A DNA stretch of 64,000 bases from Streptomyces sp. NRRL F-4489. GTDB taxonomy: Bacteria > Actinomycetota > Actinomycetes > Streptomycetales > Streptomycetaceae. Shown here in pieces: positions 1-8,444 of the stretch (position 1 is the stretch's first letter; each line of letters opens with the position of its first letter). The translations under genes were made by a program, and so were the position numbers. The notes beneath the pieces were generated by a model, which saw only the letters and a program-made list of their open reading frames with translations, did no database searches and was not told the DNA's origin. Where the stretch lies: the NCBI RefSeq assembly GCF_001509485.1, contig NZ_LLZI01000276.1:1-64000 (forward strand), written 5' to 3'.

Positions 1-100
1 CCCCGACGTGGCCCAGCCCCCGCCCACGTACAGGCACAATGAGAGATCCGGCAGGGGACCGGAACGCCGGCCGGATGGATGGGCCGAGAGGAGAGTGCGG

Positions 101-607
101 GTGACCGAGGACATCGTCGCGGGGGTGCTGCGGCAGTGGCAGCAGGTGCACCCGGGGCTGGACACCGGCCCGATGGCGGTGATCGGGCGGCTCAACCGCT
201 GTTCCGCGCTGCTCCAGCAGGCCGCCGACGCGCCGCTGCGGCGGGCGGGCCTGACCCGCCCCGAGTTCGACATCCTCGGCACGCTGCGCCGGATGGACCG
301 CGAGCTGACGCCGGGCCGGGTGGCGCGGGAGACCTTCGCGTCCGGCGCGGCGGTCACCAAACGCGTACGGCAGCTGGAGGCGCGCGGGCTGATCAGCCGC
401 CGGCCGGACGACCGGGACCGGCGGGTGGCCCACCTCTCGCTCACCGGGGAGGGCCGCGAGGTCATCGACCGGCTGCTGCCCGAGCAGTTGCGCTACGAGG
501 CCGCGCTGCTGGAGGGCATCGGCGAGGAGCGGCAGGAGGAACTGTCCACGGCGCTCAGCGAGTTGCTGGTGGTGCTGGAGGGGCGGCTGGCGAGCCTGAT
601 GGACTGA
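101..607 (+). CDS. MarR-family transcriptional regulator
   Basis: Predicted 168-residue winged-helix repressor of the MarR family, normally a cytoplasmic dimer that releases DNA when it binds a small ligand. The core has the usual order: a dimerisation helix, an HTH (around TPGRVARETFASGAAVTKRV) and a wing ending DRDRRVAHLSLT, then a C-terminal helix. I chose GTG at 101 because GAGAGGAG lies just upstream and the family N-terminus fits; an ATG at position 8 would add an uncharacteristic Pro/Arg-rich leader. The next gene is on the opposite strand and convergent, so its target cannot be read from context. The family call is firm; ligand and regulon are unknown. Confidence 0.88.
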   Translation: MTEDIVAGVLRQWQQVHPGLDTGPMAVIGRLNRCSALLQQAADAPLRRAGLTRPEFDILGTLRRMDRELTPGRVARETFASGAAVTKRVRQLEARGLISRRPDDRDRRVAHLSLTGEGREVIDRLLPEQLRYEAALLEGIGEERQEELSTALSELLVVLEGRLASLMD

Positions 608-658
608 GGGCCGGCGGGCCGCAGCACGACGACCGCGCCCCGCCCCCGCCCCGCCAAC

Positions 659-1300
659 TCACCCCGGACGCCCACCGCCCTCCGCCGGGCCCTCCCCCTC
701 CTCCGGACCGAAGAGCCCGGCCAAGTGGCGGTCCAGCAGTGCGAGGGCCTGCTCAGGACTGTGCACCCCGAGCAGGGCGTACGAGGCGAGGCCGTCGGTG
801 AGGCTGATCAGCAGCATGGCCTCGTCCTCGGTGGCGCGTTCCGGCGGGATCTCGCCGCGTTCGGCGGCCTGCCGCAGCTGGTCGGCGTAGAAGTCGCGGA
901 GCTTGGGGATGCCGTCGCGGGCCTCGGCGCCGAGGGCCGGGTCGTGCACGGCGCGGGAGTAGTAGGCGGCGCTGACCAGCAGACCGGCGCGGCTCTCGGC
1001 GTCGAGCGGCAGCAGGGCGGCGCAGCAGGCGCGGAGGATGATGCGCGGGGTCGGTTCGGCGTCCAGGGCCTCGATGCGCTCCCGGATGCGTTCGGTGGCC
1101 AGCTCGTTGATGATCCGGAGGGCGTACAGCAGCAGGTCGTCCTTGCTGCGGAAGTAGTGCTGGACGCGGCCGAGCGAGACGCCGGCCTCGGCGGCGACGT
1201 CGCGCAGGCTGACGCCGTCCACGCCCCGGGTGTTCGCGAGCCGCCAGAGCGCCGCGGAGATCTCCTGGCGCCGGGCTTCGTGATCCACCTTCTTGGGCAC
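659..1300 (-). CDS. TetR-family transcriptional regulator
   Basis: 213-residue TetR-type repressor. The N-terminal HTH (residues about 30-50, SLRDVAAEAGVSLGRVQHYF) is followed by KDDLLLYAL, typical of the class, and a helical ligand-binding domain. I chose GTG at 1300 because GAAAGGAA precedes it at good spacing; an in-frame ATG at 1336 would add twelve atypical residues. It diverges from the PH-domain gene pair at 1603, and the roughly 300-bp gap holds a near-palindrome and a periodic repeat that are natural operator candidates. It probably controls itself and perhaps the divergent membrane-protein operon. The ligand is unknown. Confidence 0.88.
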   Translation of the reverse strand: MPKKVDHEARRQEISAALWRLANTRGVDGVSLRDVAAEAGVSLGRVQHYFRSKDDLLLYALRIINELATERIRERIEALDAEPTPRIILRACCAALLPLDAESRAGLLVSAAYYSRAVHDPALGAEARDGIPKLRDFYADQLRQAAERGEIPPERATEDEAMLLISLTDGLASYALLGVHSPEQALALLDRHLAGLFGPEEGEGPAEGGGRPG

Positions 1301-1448
1301 GGGGGTTCCTTTCGTTGCCGGGTTCCACGAATCCATGCCGGATCCCGCCGGATCCGTGCCGGTTCTCCGCCGGACTCACCCCGGACCCCCGATGCGGCGT
1401 CCTTACCCGGTGTCCGGCCACCCACCAGCCAGCTTTTACAAGTCGCTC

Positions 1449-1466
1449 GTACCGTTATAACGTACG
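1449..1466. promoter_or_regulatory. Palindromic operator candidate (CGTTATAACG core)
   Basis: CGTTATAACG at 1453-1462 is a perfect 10-bp palindrome, flanked by GTAC on the left and TAC(G) on the right, giving an imperfect longer dyad. It is notably AT-rich for this sequence and lies in the divergent gap between the TetR gene (start 1300) and the PH-domain gene (start 1603). A TetR operator is the obvious reading; this is inference. Confidence 0.45.
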
Positions 1467-1481
1467 GGACGCAATACGAAT

Positions 1482-1553
1482 GACTTGCCAAGCGCCTTGC
1501 CGAGTGACGTACCAAGTGACGTACCGCATGCCTGGCCAACGTGATTCGCCCAC
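1482..1553 (+). repeat. Degenerate 12-bp periodic direct repeat
   Basis: Reading in 12-bp steps from 1482 gives GACTTGCCAAGC, GCCTTGCCGAGT, GACGTACCAAGT, GACGTACCGCAT, GCCTGGCCAACG and a weaker TGATTCGCCCAC. Copies 3 and 4 share nine consecutive bases, and the shared pattern is roughly G-(A/C)-C-(T/G)-N-(G/A)-C-C. The array fills the upstream region of the PH-domain gene at 1603, next to the CGTTATAACG palindrome. The period is also four codons, so a coding origin cannot be excluded, but no gene with a ribosome site covers it. Confidence 0.5.
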
Positions 1554-1602
1554 GCGACGCGCCGACGTCACATATCACGACGTATCACCCCAGGGGGACC
1601 GC

Positions 1603-2121
1603 ATGCCCGACCACTCCGCACCACTTCTCCGGCCGCCGCGCCACCGCGTCGATCCGCGCGCCCGCAGCTGGTGGCGGGCGCAGGCACTGCTGGCGGTCAG
1701 CGGCCCGATGCTGCTGACGGCGGTGGCGCTGGGGGCGCTGTCGGCGCTCTTCTTCCCGGGGGCGCTGCCGTGGCTGGGGCCGCTGCTGCTGGTCGTCCTG
1801 GTGCTGCCGGCGGTGGGCTATCTCGTGGTGATGCCGCGGATGCGGTACGCGGTGCACGCCTGGGAGCTGGGCGAGCGGGCGGTCTACGCGGCGGGCGGCT
1901 GGTTCTGGCAGCGGCGGCGGATCGCGCCGCTGTCCCGGGTGCAGACCGTGGACACCCTGCGGGGGCCGGTGCAGCGGCGGTTCGGGCTGGCGACGGTGAC
2001 CGTCACCACCGCCTCAACCGCCGGCGACATCAAGATCGTCGGCCTGTCCGAGGCGGACGCCGAGGAGCTGTCCCGGCGGATCGGCGAGGTCGCGCAGGAC
2101 GTGCCGGGTGATGCCACATGA
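1603..2121 (+). CDS. Bacterial PH-domain membrane protein (YdbS-like)
   Basis: 172-residue membrane protein of the bacterial PH (bPH2, formerly DUF304) type. Two hydrophobic helices around residues 25-75 are followed by a PH-like domain with the family features RYAVHAWELGERAVYAAGG and RVQTVDTLRGPVQRRFGL. ATG at 1603 has AGGGGGA upstream. Its stop overlaps the start of the next gene (ATGA), so the two are translationally coupled, like the ydbS-ydbT pairs in Bacillus. Function in the family is poorly known; a membrane-associated role in envelope stress or resistance is usually suggested. The divergent TetR gene may regulate the pair. Confidence 0.75.
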   Translation: MPDHSAPLLRPPRHRVDPRARSWWRAQALLAVSGPMLLTAVALGALSALFFPGALPWLGPLLLVVLVLPAVGYLVVMPRMRYAVHAWELGERAVYAAGGWFWQRRRIAPLSRVQTVDTLRGPVQRRFGLATVTVTTASTAGDIKIVGLSEADAEELSRRIGEVAQDVPGDAT

Positions 2122-3746
2122 GCACCACTCCCACCGTTCCCGACACATCAGCAGCCCCCGCCCCGGAGTGGCGCCGGCTGAGTCCGCGCACGCTGCTGGT
2201 GCACTGCGGCTGGCTGGGGGCGCCGCTCGGATCGCTGGCGCTGACCGCGCTGGCCACCGGGGGCCGGATCACCACCGGGGCGTGGTTCACCCTCGCCGGG
2301 ATCGCCGCCGCGTTCGCCCTGATGACCGCGGCCGGGCTGATCCGGTGGGCGCGGACGGACTTCCGGGTCACCGGCGAGACGCTGGACGTCCGCAGCGGAC
2401 TGCTGACCCGGCGGCTGCGGAGCGTACCGCTGCACCGGATCCGTACCGTCGATCTGACCGCCTCGCCGCTGCACCGGCTGCTGGGCGTCACGGTGCTGCG
2501 GGCCGGTACGGCCGGTTCCGGTCCGGCCGCCGGTGAACTGTCGCTGGAGGCGCTCCCGGTGGCCGAGGGGGAGCGGCTGCGGGCCGAGCTGCTGGCCCGC
2601 GCGGACACCGGCGCGGCGGCCGAGGACCCGGTGCTGGCGCGGATCAGCTGGCGGTGGCTGCGGTACGCGCCGCTGACCTTCTGGGTGATCGGCGGGGTGT
2701 TCGCGGCGGGCGGTTCGGCGTACCGGGCGCTGCACGAGATGGGCATCGAGCCGTGGAAACTCGGTTTCGTATGGCGGGCGTTCGCGGAGTTCGGCAACGG
2801 GATGCTGTGGCTGACCGTTCCGGCGGCGCTGCTGGCGGTGATCGCGCTGGGCTCGGTGGGCGCGGTCGCGCTCTACGTCGAGAACTGGTGGGGCTACCGC
2901 CTGGAGTGGTCCGACGCGGGCACCCTGCGGGTGCGCCGGGGCCTGCTGACCACCCGGTCGGTGACCATCGAGCGGGCCCGGCTGCGCGGGGTGGTGCTGC
3001 GCGAACCGCTGCTGCTGCGGGCCGGCGGCGGGGCGACCGTACGGGCGGTGGCCGGCGGACTGGGGTCCGCGGAGGAAAACCGCAAGCGCAGCGGGCTGCT
3101 GCCGCCGGCGCCGCGCCGGGAGGCGGTCCGGGTGGCCGGCGGGACGCTGCGGACGCCGTTCCCGGACCCCGGTCCGGGCCCGGCGAGCCCGTCCCACCGG
3201 GCCCCGGCGCGCGCGACCACGAATCTGACGCTCCATCAGGACCTGGGTCACATCCGCCTGACTCCCCACCCCCGCGCCGCCCTCCGCCGCCGGCGGGTGC
3301 GCGGACTGCTCTACGGGGTGCTGCCGGGCACCGCTCTGGCGGCGGGTCTCGGGGTCGCGTTCACGCCGGTGCTGCTGCGCGTCGCGTGGATCTACGCGGT
3401 GGTGTCCGCGCCGGTGGTGTGGTGGCTGGCCCGGGACGCGTACCGGAGTCTGGGGCACGGTATCGCGGGGGCCCATCTGGTCGTCCGCGCGGGCACGTTC
3501 AGCCGGGACACCGTGGCGCTGCGGCGGGACGCGGTCGGGGCGTGGACGTTCACCACCTCGCCGTTCACCCGGCGGGCGGGGCTGGTGACACTGACCGCGG
3601 CGGTGGCGGCGGGCGAGGAGGCGTACCGGGTGCGGGATGTCGCGGCGGGCGCGGCGCCCGGCTTCGCGGCGGCGGTCACTCCGGGCATCCTGGACGAATT
3701 CCTCGTCCGCCCGGAGCGCGGCGGCGGCCCGGCGTCCTCGACATGA
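2118..3746 (+). CDS. Large PH-domain membrane protein (YdbT-like)
   Basis: 542-residue partner of the preceding gene, joined by an ATGA overlap. It carries repeated bPH2 modules, each a pair of membrane helices followed by a PH-like sheet: one near residues 30-140 (FRVTGETLDVRSGLLTRRLR, then LHRIRTVDLTASPLHRLLGV), one near 180-340 (RLEWSDAGTLRVRRGLLTTR) and one near 400-540 (RSLGHGIAGAHLVVRAGTFS). Length and triple-module layout match YdbT-type proteins. A low-complexity Pro/Gly stretch around residues 340-375 separates modules 2 and 3. It probably forms a membrane complex with the smaller protein. No enzymatic motif is visible. Confidence 0.75.
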   Translation: MSTTPTVPDTSAAPAPEWRRLSPRTLLVHCGWLGAPLGSLALTALATGGRITTGAWFTLAGIAAAFALMTAAGLIRWARTDFRVTGETLDVRSGLLTRRLRSVPLHRIRTVDLTASPLHRLLGVTVLRAGTAGSGPAAGELSLEALPVAEGERLRAELLARADTGAAAEDPVLARISWRWLRYAPLTFWVIGGVFAAGGSAYRALHEMGIEPWKLGFVWRAFAEFGNGMLWLTVPAALLAVIALGSVGAVALYVENWWGYRLEWSDAGTLRVRRGLLTTRSVTIERARLRGVVLREPLLLRAGGGATVRAVAGGLGSAEENRKRSGLLPPAPRREAVRVAGGTLRTPFPDPGPGPASPSHRAPARATTNLTLHQDLGHIRLTPHPRAALRRRRVRGLLYGVLPGTALAAGLGVAFTPVLLRVAWIYAVVSAPVVWWLARDAYRSLGHGIAGAHLVVRAGTFSRDTVALRRDAVGAWTFTTSPFTRRAGLVTLTAAVAAGEEAYRVRDVAAGAAPGFAAAVTPGILDEFLVRPERGGGPASST

Positions 3747-3849
3747 CACAGATCACACCTAGGCGTGATGCACGGTGAGCCCGGACACACCGTCATACAG
3801 GACGACCGTTGCCCCGTGACCGGGGGCCGACAGTGAGGGAGCCGCCGCG

Positions 3850-4260
3850 ATGCACACCGCCATCGACCATGCCGTTCAGGTACGACTCCTCGCGACGTCG
3901 GTCGGGCACTCGGTGCCGGCGGTGCTGCACTACCAGCGGGCCGATCCGCTGGCGGTGCGGATGACGTTCCCGCCGGAGATCTCCCTCGACGGCGCGGCGG
4001 TGGACTGGGCGTTCGCCCGCGATCTGCTGGCCGAGGGGCTGCGGACCTCGGCGGGCCGGGGGGATGTGCGGGTGCGGCCGTCGGGGCCGGACCGGACGGT
4101 GATGGAGTTCCACGCCGACGAGGGCATCGCCATGGTGCAGTTGCGGACCGAGGACGTCCGGCGCTTCCTGGCCCGCTCCTACGAGGCGGTGCCGGCCGGG
4201 GAGGAAGAGACGTTCCTCGGCGTGGACCGCGGACTGGCGGAGCTGTTCGGGACCGCGTGA
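3850..4260 (+). CDS. SsgA-like protein (SALP), sporulation/cell division
   Basis: 136-residue member of the SsgA-like family, restricted to morphologically complex actinomycetes. Family members help place the division septum and steer peptidoglycan synthesis during sporulation (SsgB recruits FtsZ). Visible signatures are VPAVLHYQRADPLAVRMTF near the N-terminus, WAFARDLLAEGL in the middle, the GDVRVRPS strand, and a C-terminal helix RRFLARSYEAVPAGEE. Length matches the family (about 120-145). ATG at 3850 has GAGGGAG upstream. Which SALP subtype (SsgA to SsgG) it is cannot be decided by eye. It stands alone and converges on the deacetylase gene across a strong hairpin. Confidence 0.9.
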   Translation: MHTAIDHAVQVRLLATSVGHSVPAVLHYQRADPLAVRMTFPPEISLDGAAVDWAFARDLLAEGLRTSAGRGDVRVRPSGPDRTVMEFHADEGIAMVQLRTEDVRRFLARSYEAVPAGEEETFLGVDRGLAELFGTA

Positions 4261-4370
4261 GCGGGACCGGCCGGGCGCGCCACGGACACCGAACGGGCCC
4301 GGCCGGACGTCTCACGGACGCCGGACGGGCCCGGCCGGGCGCCTCGCACACCACAGGGCACGGGCCCGGA

Positions 4371-4402
4371 CCCGGGCGCCCCGCCCCCGCGCGGCGCCCG
4401 GG
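4371..4402. terminator. Bidirectional hairpin between convergent genes
   Basis: CCCGGGCGCC (4371-4380) and GGCGCCCGGG (4393-4402) form a perfect 10-bp GC stem with a 12-base loop, in the gap where the SsgA-like gene (ending 4260) meets the convergent deacetylase gene (ending 4409). There is no U-tract, as is common for streptomycete terminators. Confidence 0.6.
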
Positions 4403-4408
4403 GACGCC

Positions 4409-5191
4409 TCACCGCTCCGGGAAGCCGAAGCCGTAGCCCTGCTGCTTCATCCACGGCAGCAGCCGCTTCAGGGCTTCGACGGTGCGGGCGCGGTTGCCGC
4501 CGCCGTCGTGGAAGAGGACGGTCGGGCCGTTGCGGAGTTCGGCGCGGACCCTGGCGTCGATCGCGGCGACGCTGCCGCCCTCGAAGTCCTTGCTGTCGAC
4601 GTTCCAGCCCAGCGGGCGCATCCCGTGGTCGGCGGCGAGCTTCCGGCTGTACGGGGTGAACGCGCCGCCGGGCGCCCGGTAGTAGTCGACCGTGGCACCG
4701 CCCGCCGCGTCCTCGATCATCTTCTGCGCGTCGAGGATCTGCCGGGCCTGGTAGCTCTCCGGCCGGTGGTCCATGCCGGTGTTGTGGCTGACGGTGTGGT
4801 CGCACAGCCGGTGCCCGTCGGCCACCACCTTCTTGACCAGCTCCGGGTGGGCTGCGGCCTGCGGGCCGATCATGCAGAAGGTCGCCTTGACGCCGTTCTC
4901 CTTCAGGACCGCGAGCACCCGCGGCGTCCAGACCGGGTCCGGGCCGTCGTCGATGGTGATGTTCAGGCTGCGGCCGGGGCGGTCCGAGGCGTGCGCGATG
5001 GACGGGTCGACGGGCGCGGTGCGCGGTGGCTGGGCCGACTTCCGGGCCGCGGAGACGGTGTCGGCCTCGGCGCTCGGCTGGAGGAGCGCGAACGCCCCCA
5101 CCGCCGCCAGTGAAGCCACCGCCGCGGTCGCCACGCCGATGATCCCGCCCTCGACCCCGAAGCGCCGTCCCCTGCCGAAGCGCCGTGCCAT
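4409..5191 (-). CDS. Membrane-anchored polysaccharide deacetylase (NodB domain)
   Basis: 260-residue carbohydrate esterase family 4 protein, predicted to remove acetyl groups from N-acetylated cell-wall glycan outside the cell. An N-terminal Arg-rich start and hydrophobic segment (residues about 15-37) act as signal or anchor. The NodB motifs are complete: TIDDGPDP with catalytic and metal Asp at 81-82, HRLCDHTVSHN supplying the two metal histidines, YRAPGGAFTP, LGWNVDSKDF, and VLFHDGGG with the late histidine. I took ATG at 5191 (GGGCGGGAA upstream); an ATG six codons earlier is possible. It is divergent from the response regulator gene, so it may be a target of that system; this is inference. 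Confidence 0.85.
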   Translation of the reverse strand: MARRFGRGRRFGVEGGIIGVATAAVASLAAVGAFALLQPSAEADTVSAARKSAQPPRTAPVDPSIAHASDRPGRSLNITIDDGPDPVWTPRVLAVLKENGVKATFCMIGPQAAAHPELVKKVVADGHRLCDHTVSHNTGMDHRPESYQARQILDAQKMIEDAAGGATVDYYRAPGGAFTPYSRKLAADHGMRPLGWNVDSKDFEGGSVAAIDARVRAELRNGPTVLFHDGGGNRARTVEALKRLLPWMKQQGYGFGFPER

Positions 5192-5346
5192 GTCGTTCCC
5201 GCCCCTCATGTGCTGTGCTGGTGTGTCCTGTCGGCGGCGTGCTGTGCCCCATCGCACGGACGCCGTTCCACCACCACAGATGCACGCGAGCGCGAGCCGG
5301 ATCCCCCTGTTACGGATCCATCATGAAACTTATCGATACTGGACCC

Positions 5347-6051
5347 ATGCCACGTGTACTGCTGATCGAGGACGACGCCGCCGTCCGCGACGGGGTCTGC
5401 CTCGCGCTGCGGCGCCGGGGCCATGACGTCGCGGCCGCCGCCAGCGGCGAGGAGGGGCTGGCCGCGCTGCCGGCCTTCCGCCCGGACATCGTGCTGCTGG
5501 ATCTGATGCTGCCCGGCAAGGACGGTTTCGAGATCTGCCGGCTGATCCGGGCCGAGCGGCAGCTGCCGATCATCATGCTCACCGCGCGCGGCGACGACCT
5601 CGACGTGGTCCTCGGGCTGGAGGCCGGCGCCGACGACTACATCGTCAAGCCGGCCCGCGGCGAGGTGCTGGAGGCCCGGATCCGGGCGGTGCTGCGGCGC
5701 ACCGCGCTGCCCGCCGACGGGGCCCCGGCCGCCGAGCCGGGGCCCGCCCCGGTGGAGACCTACGGCGAACTGGCCATCGACCGGGCCGGGCTGGTGGTCA
5801 GCAAGGGCGGCCAGGATCTGGCGCTGGCGCCGTCCGAGATGAAGCTGCTGCTGTTCCTGTCCGCCACGCCGGGCCAGGTCTTCAGCCGCCAGCAGCTGCT
5901 GGAGCACGTCTGGGAGCACAGCTACCACGGCGACGCGCGGCTGGTCGACGCCTGTGTGATGCGGCTGCGGACGAAGATAGAGGACACCCCGCGCAGCCCC
6001 CGCTACGTCCAGACCGTCCGCGGCTTCGGTTACCGCTTCGGGCCGCTGTGA
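5347..6051 (+). CDS. OmpR-type response regulator (AfsQ1-like)
   Basis: 234-residue two-component response regulator. The receiver domain (1-120) has the acidic pair EDD near the N-terminus, phospho-acceptor Asp52 in IVLLDLMLPG, TAR, and Lys in YIVKPARG. The C-terminal winged helix (about 140-234) has SRQQLLEHVWEHSYHGDARLVDACVMRLRTKIE and ends GFGYRFG. By eye it resembles the AfsQ1 group. ATG at 5347 gives the canonical N-terminus MPRVLLIEDD; a -10-like TATCGATACT lies just before it, so the message may be nearly leaderless. ATG at 5323 is the alternative. Its stop overlaps the GTG of the kinase gene. Confidence 0.9.
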   Translation: MPRVLLIEDDAAVRDGVCLALRRRGHDVAAAASGEEGLAALPAFRPDIVLLDLMLPGKDGFEICRLIRAERQLPIIMLTARGDDLDVVLGLEAGADDYIVKPARGEVLEARIRAVLRRTALPADGAPAAEPGPAPVETYGELAIDRAGLVVSKGGQDLALAPSEMKLLLFLSATPGQVFSRQQLLEHVWEHSYHGDARLVDACVMRLRTKIEDTPRSPRYVQTVRGFGYRFGPL

Positions 6052-7655
6052 GGCGCCTGCGCCGCCTGGTGCCGGGCGTCTCCGCGGTGCGCGGGCTGCG
6101 CGCCCGGCTCGTGGTGGCGTTCCTGCTGGTCGCCGCGGTCAGCGCGCTGACCACCGCGGGACTGACGTACCGGGAGGCCCGGAACGCGATCCTCCAGCGC
6201 TCCCAGGACACCGCCGTCAACGACCTGCGGGCGCAGGTCGATTCGCTGGCGCCGGAGCTGACCGTGCCGCCGTCCCGGGCCGACCTGGACTTCTTCCGGG
6301 TGCAGCTGGAGCGGTCCGGCAAGTCCCGGGACTGGGACATCTCGGTGCACTACAACGGCATGCCGGACAGCGACGAGGGCGGGCTGCGCCGCGAGGTGGT
6401 GGTCCCGGCGGGCTTCAAGACGTCGGTGGAGAAGCGCCGGGTGCCGGCGTTCCAGCGCATCGACCGGGACGGCGATCCCTGGCTGCTGATCGGCATGCCG
6501 GTGCGGCAGAGCGACGGCGGGGCGTCCCCGCTGACGGTCTACGCGCAGCTGCCGCTGCGGGCCGAGGAGGCCAATGTGGAGGCGCTGGTGCGGGCCGCGC
6601 GGGGCGGGGCGCTGCCGGCGTTCGCGCTGGCGGTGATCCTGCCGCTGATCGCGGCGCGCGGGGTGCTGCGGCCGGTGCGCGGGCTGCGGCAGGCCGCCGG
6701 GCGGATCGCCGAGGGCAAACTGGACACCCGGCTGGTGGTCAAGGGCACCGACGAACTCGCCGACCTGTCGCGGACGTTCAACGAGATGGCGGCGAAGCTG
6801 GAGGAGAGCATGGCGGAGCTGCGCCGGATGGAGGCCAACTCCCGGCGGTTCGCGGCCGATGTCTCGCACGAGCTGCGGACGCCGCTGGCCGCGATGACCG
6901 CGGTCACCGACGTCCTGGACGAGGACGCCGACTCGCTCGACCCGGACACCGCCTCCGCGGTGCGGCTGATCAGTCAGGAGACCGGGAAGCTGGCGCGGAT
7001 GGTGGAGGACCTGATGGAGGTCTCCCGCTTCGACGCGGGCGCCGCCGCGCTCCATCTCTACGAGGTCGATGTCGCGGAGACCATCCGCAAGACGCTGCAG
7101 GCCCGGGCCTGGCAGCAGCGGGTCGAAGCGGAGCTGCCGGACGGTGTTCGGGCCCGGCTCGATCCGCGCCGGCTGGACGTGGTGGTGGCCAACCTCGTCG
7201 GCAACGCCCTGCACCACGGCGGCGAACCGGTCCGGGTGGTGCTGCACGCGCCGGAGCCCGGCGATCCGACGCTGCTGATCGAGATCCGCGACAGCGGCCC
7301 GGGCATAGACCCCGAGGTGCTGCCGCACGTCTTCGACCGCTTCTACAAGGCGGACTCGGCGCGCGCCCGGTCCGAGGGCAGCGGGCTGGGGCTGGCCATC
7401 GCGCAGGAGAACGTCCGGCTGCACGGCGGTACGCTGCGGGCCGCCAACGCGCCCGAGGGCGGCGCGGTGTTCACCGTGGAGCTGCCGCTGCGGCAGGAGG
7501 AGGCGCCGGCCGGCGAGGAACCGGGCGAGCGGGACGGGGACGGGAACGGGGACGGCGGCGCTCCGCGGTCCGGTGCCCGGGACGGCCGCTCCCCGAAGAC
7601 CGGTGCCTCGGACGCCGGTGCCCAGGACGGCGGGAAGGACGGGGACGCCCGATGA
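6048..7655 (+). CDS. Membrane sensor histidine kinase
   Basis: 535-residue cognate kinase of the preceding regulator (GTGA overlap). Order: a membrane helix (about 14-36), an extracytoplasmic sensor of about 150 residues, a second helix (about 188-205), HAMP (to about 255), a dimerisation domain with phospho-acceptor His274 in DVSHELRTPL, and an ATPase domain with N-box VANLVGNALHHG, G1 DSGPGID, F-box HVFDRFYKADSARARSEGS and G2 GLGLAI. The last 50 or so residues are a Gly/Asp/Arg-rich tail without structure motifs. It ends with an ATGA overlap into the lipoprotein gene, so three proteins are co-translated. The signal is unknown; an envelope signal is plausible given the lipoprotein and the divergent deacetylase. 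Confidence 0.92.
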   Translation: MRRLRRLVPGVSAVRGLRARLVVAFLLVAAVSALTTAGLTYREARNAILQRSQDTAVNDLRAQVDSLAPELTVPPSRADLDFFRVQLERSGKSRDWDISVHYNGMPDSDEGGLRREVVVPAGFKTSVEKRRVPAFQRIDRDGDPWLLIGMPVRQSDGGASPLTVYAQLPLRAEEANVEALVRAARGGALPAFALAVILPLIAARGVLRPVRGLRQAAGRIAEGKLDTRLVVKGTDELADLSRTFNEMAAKLEESMAELRRMEANSRRFAADVSHELRTPLAAMTAVTDVLDEDADSLDPDTASAVRLISQETGKLARMVEDLMEVSRFDAGAAALHLYEVDVAETIRKTLQARAWQQRVEAELPDGVRARLDPRRLDVVVANLVGNALHHGGEPVRVVLHAPEPGDPTLLIEIRDSGPGIDPEVLPHVFDRFYKADSARARSEGSGLGLAIAQENVRLHGGTLRAANAPEGGAVFTVELPLRQEEAPAGEEPGERDGDGNGDGGAPRSGARDGRSPKTGASDAGAQDGGKDGDAR

Positions 7656-8317
7656 CCACCCGACGGACGACCAAGCGAGGGACGGCGGCCCGGCGGACGA
7701 CGGCCCGGCTGGCCGCGCCGGCGGCGCTGGCCGGTGCGCTGGCCGTGGCACTGGGCGTGGCGCTGGCCGGCTGCGGTATCGAGCCGACCGATGTGATCGA
7801 CGCCGGAGAGCCCGCGTCCGGGCTGCGCGCCCCGGGCAAGCCGACGCCCGCCGACGTGCAGCTGTACTTCTACGGCCCGGAGGGGCTCCATCCGGCGACC
7901 CGGCGGGCGAAGGAGCCGCTGGACCCGCAGGCCGCGATCGACCTGCTGGCCGAGGGCCCGAACCACGCCGAGCGGATGCGCGGCCTGTCCAGCGTGCTCC
8001 CGAAGTTCCCGGCCCCGCTCACCGCGACCACCGGGCCGGGCCGCGTGGTGATCAACCTGCCGGTGAACGCCAAGCTGCTCGACCCCGCGTCGCTGAACCA
8101 ACTGGTGTGCACCGCCGCCAACGCCCGCGTCCCCGGCGACAAGCCCCCCGGGCAGGTCACGGTCACCCTGATCGGCGACGGGGTGCGGGTCGGCCCGATG
8201 GTGTGCGGCGGCAACAACGCCTTCCCGCTGGTCCAGCCGACCCCGACCGGCCCGGGCGACACCGGCGGCGGGGGCGGCGGGAACGGCGGGACCGGCGGAA
8301 CCAGCGGGGGCGACTGA
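7652..8317 (+). CDS. GerMN-domain-like lipoprotein in the two-component operon
   Basis: 221-residue predicted lipoprotein. The basic N-terminus MTTRRTTKR, a hydrophobic run and lipobox LAGC (lipidated Cys41) mark export and lipid anchoring. The mature part resembles a single GerMN (sporulation/spore germination) domain: VQLYFYGPEGLHPATRRA, then LLAEGPNHAERMRGL and VVINLPVNAKLLDPASLNQL. Larger LpqB proteins, which sit behind MtrA-MtrB, carry this domain plus a propeller; here only the GerMN-like part exists, followed by a Gly-rich tail. Coupling to the kinase gene (ATGA) suggests it tunes the kinase outside the membrane, as LpqB does for MtrB. That role is inference. Confidence 0.75.
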   Translation: MTTRRTTKRGTAARRTTARLAAPAALAGALAVALGVALAGCGIEPTDVIDAGEPASGLRAPGKPTPADVQLYFYGPEGLHPATRRAKEPLDPQAAIDLLAEGPNHAERMRGLSSVLPKFPAPLTATTGPGRVVINLPVNAKLLDPASLNQLVCTAANARVPGDKPPGQVTVTLIGDGVRVGPMVCGGNNAFPLVQPTPTGPGDTGGGGGGNGGTGGTSGGD

Positions 8318-8342
8318 CCGGCCGGGTCCGGCCCGTTGCCGG

Positions 8343-8380
8343 GGCCGGGCCGGGGCGCGCCGCCGTCCCCGGGCCCGGCC
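8343..8380 (+). terminator. GC-rich hairpin after the two-component operon
   Basis: GGCCGGGCCGGGG (8343-8355) pairs with CCCCGGGCCCGGCC (8367-8380), leaving one bulged base and an 11-base loop. It follows the lipoprotein stop at 8317 and precedes the next gene on the same strand, so it probably ends the operon transcript. Confidence 0.5.
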
Positions 8381-8444
8381 GTACCGCCGCGCTACGGTGA
8401 AAGGCACGAGGCCCGTCCGTTCGCGCCCCTCGGGAGGATCGACG

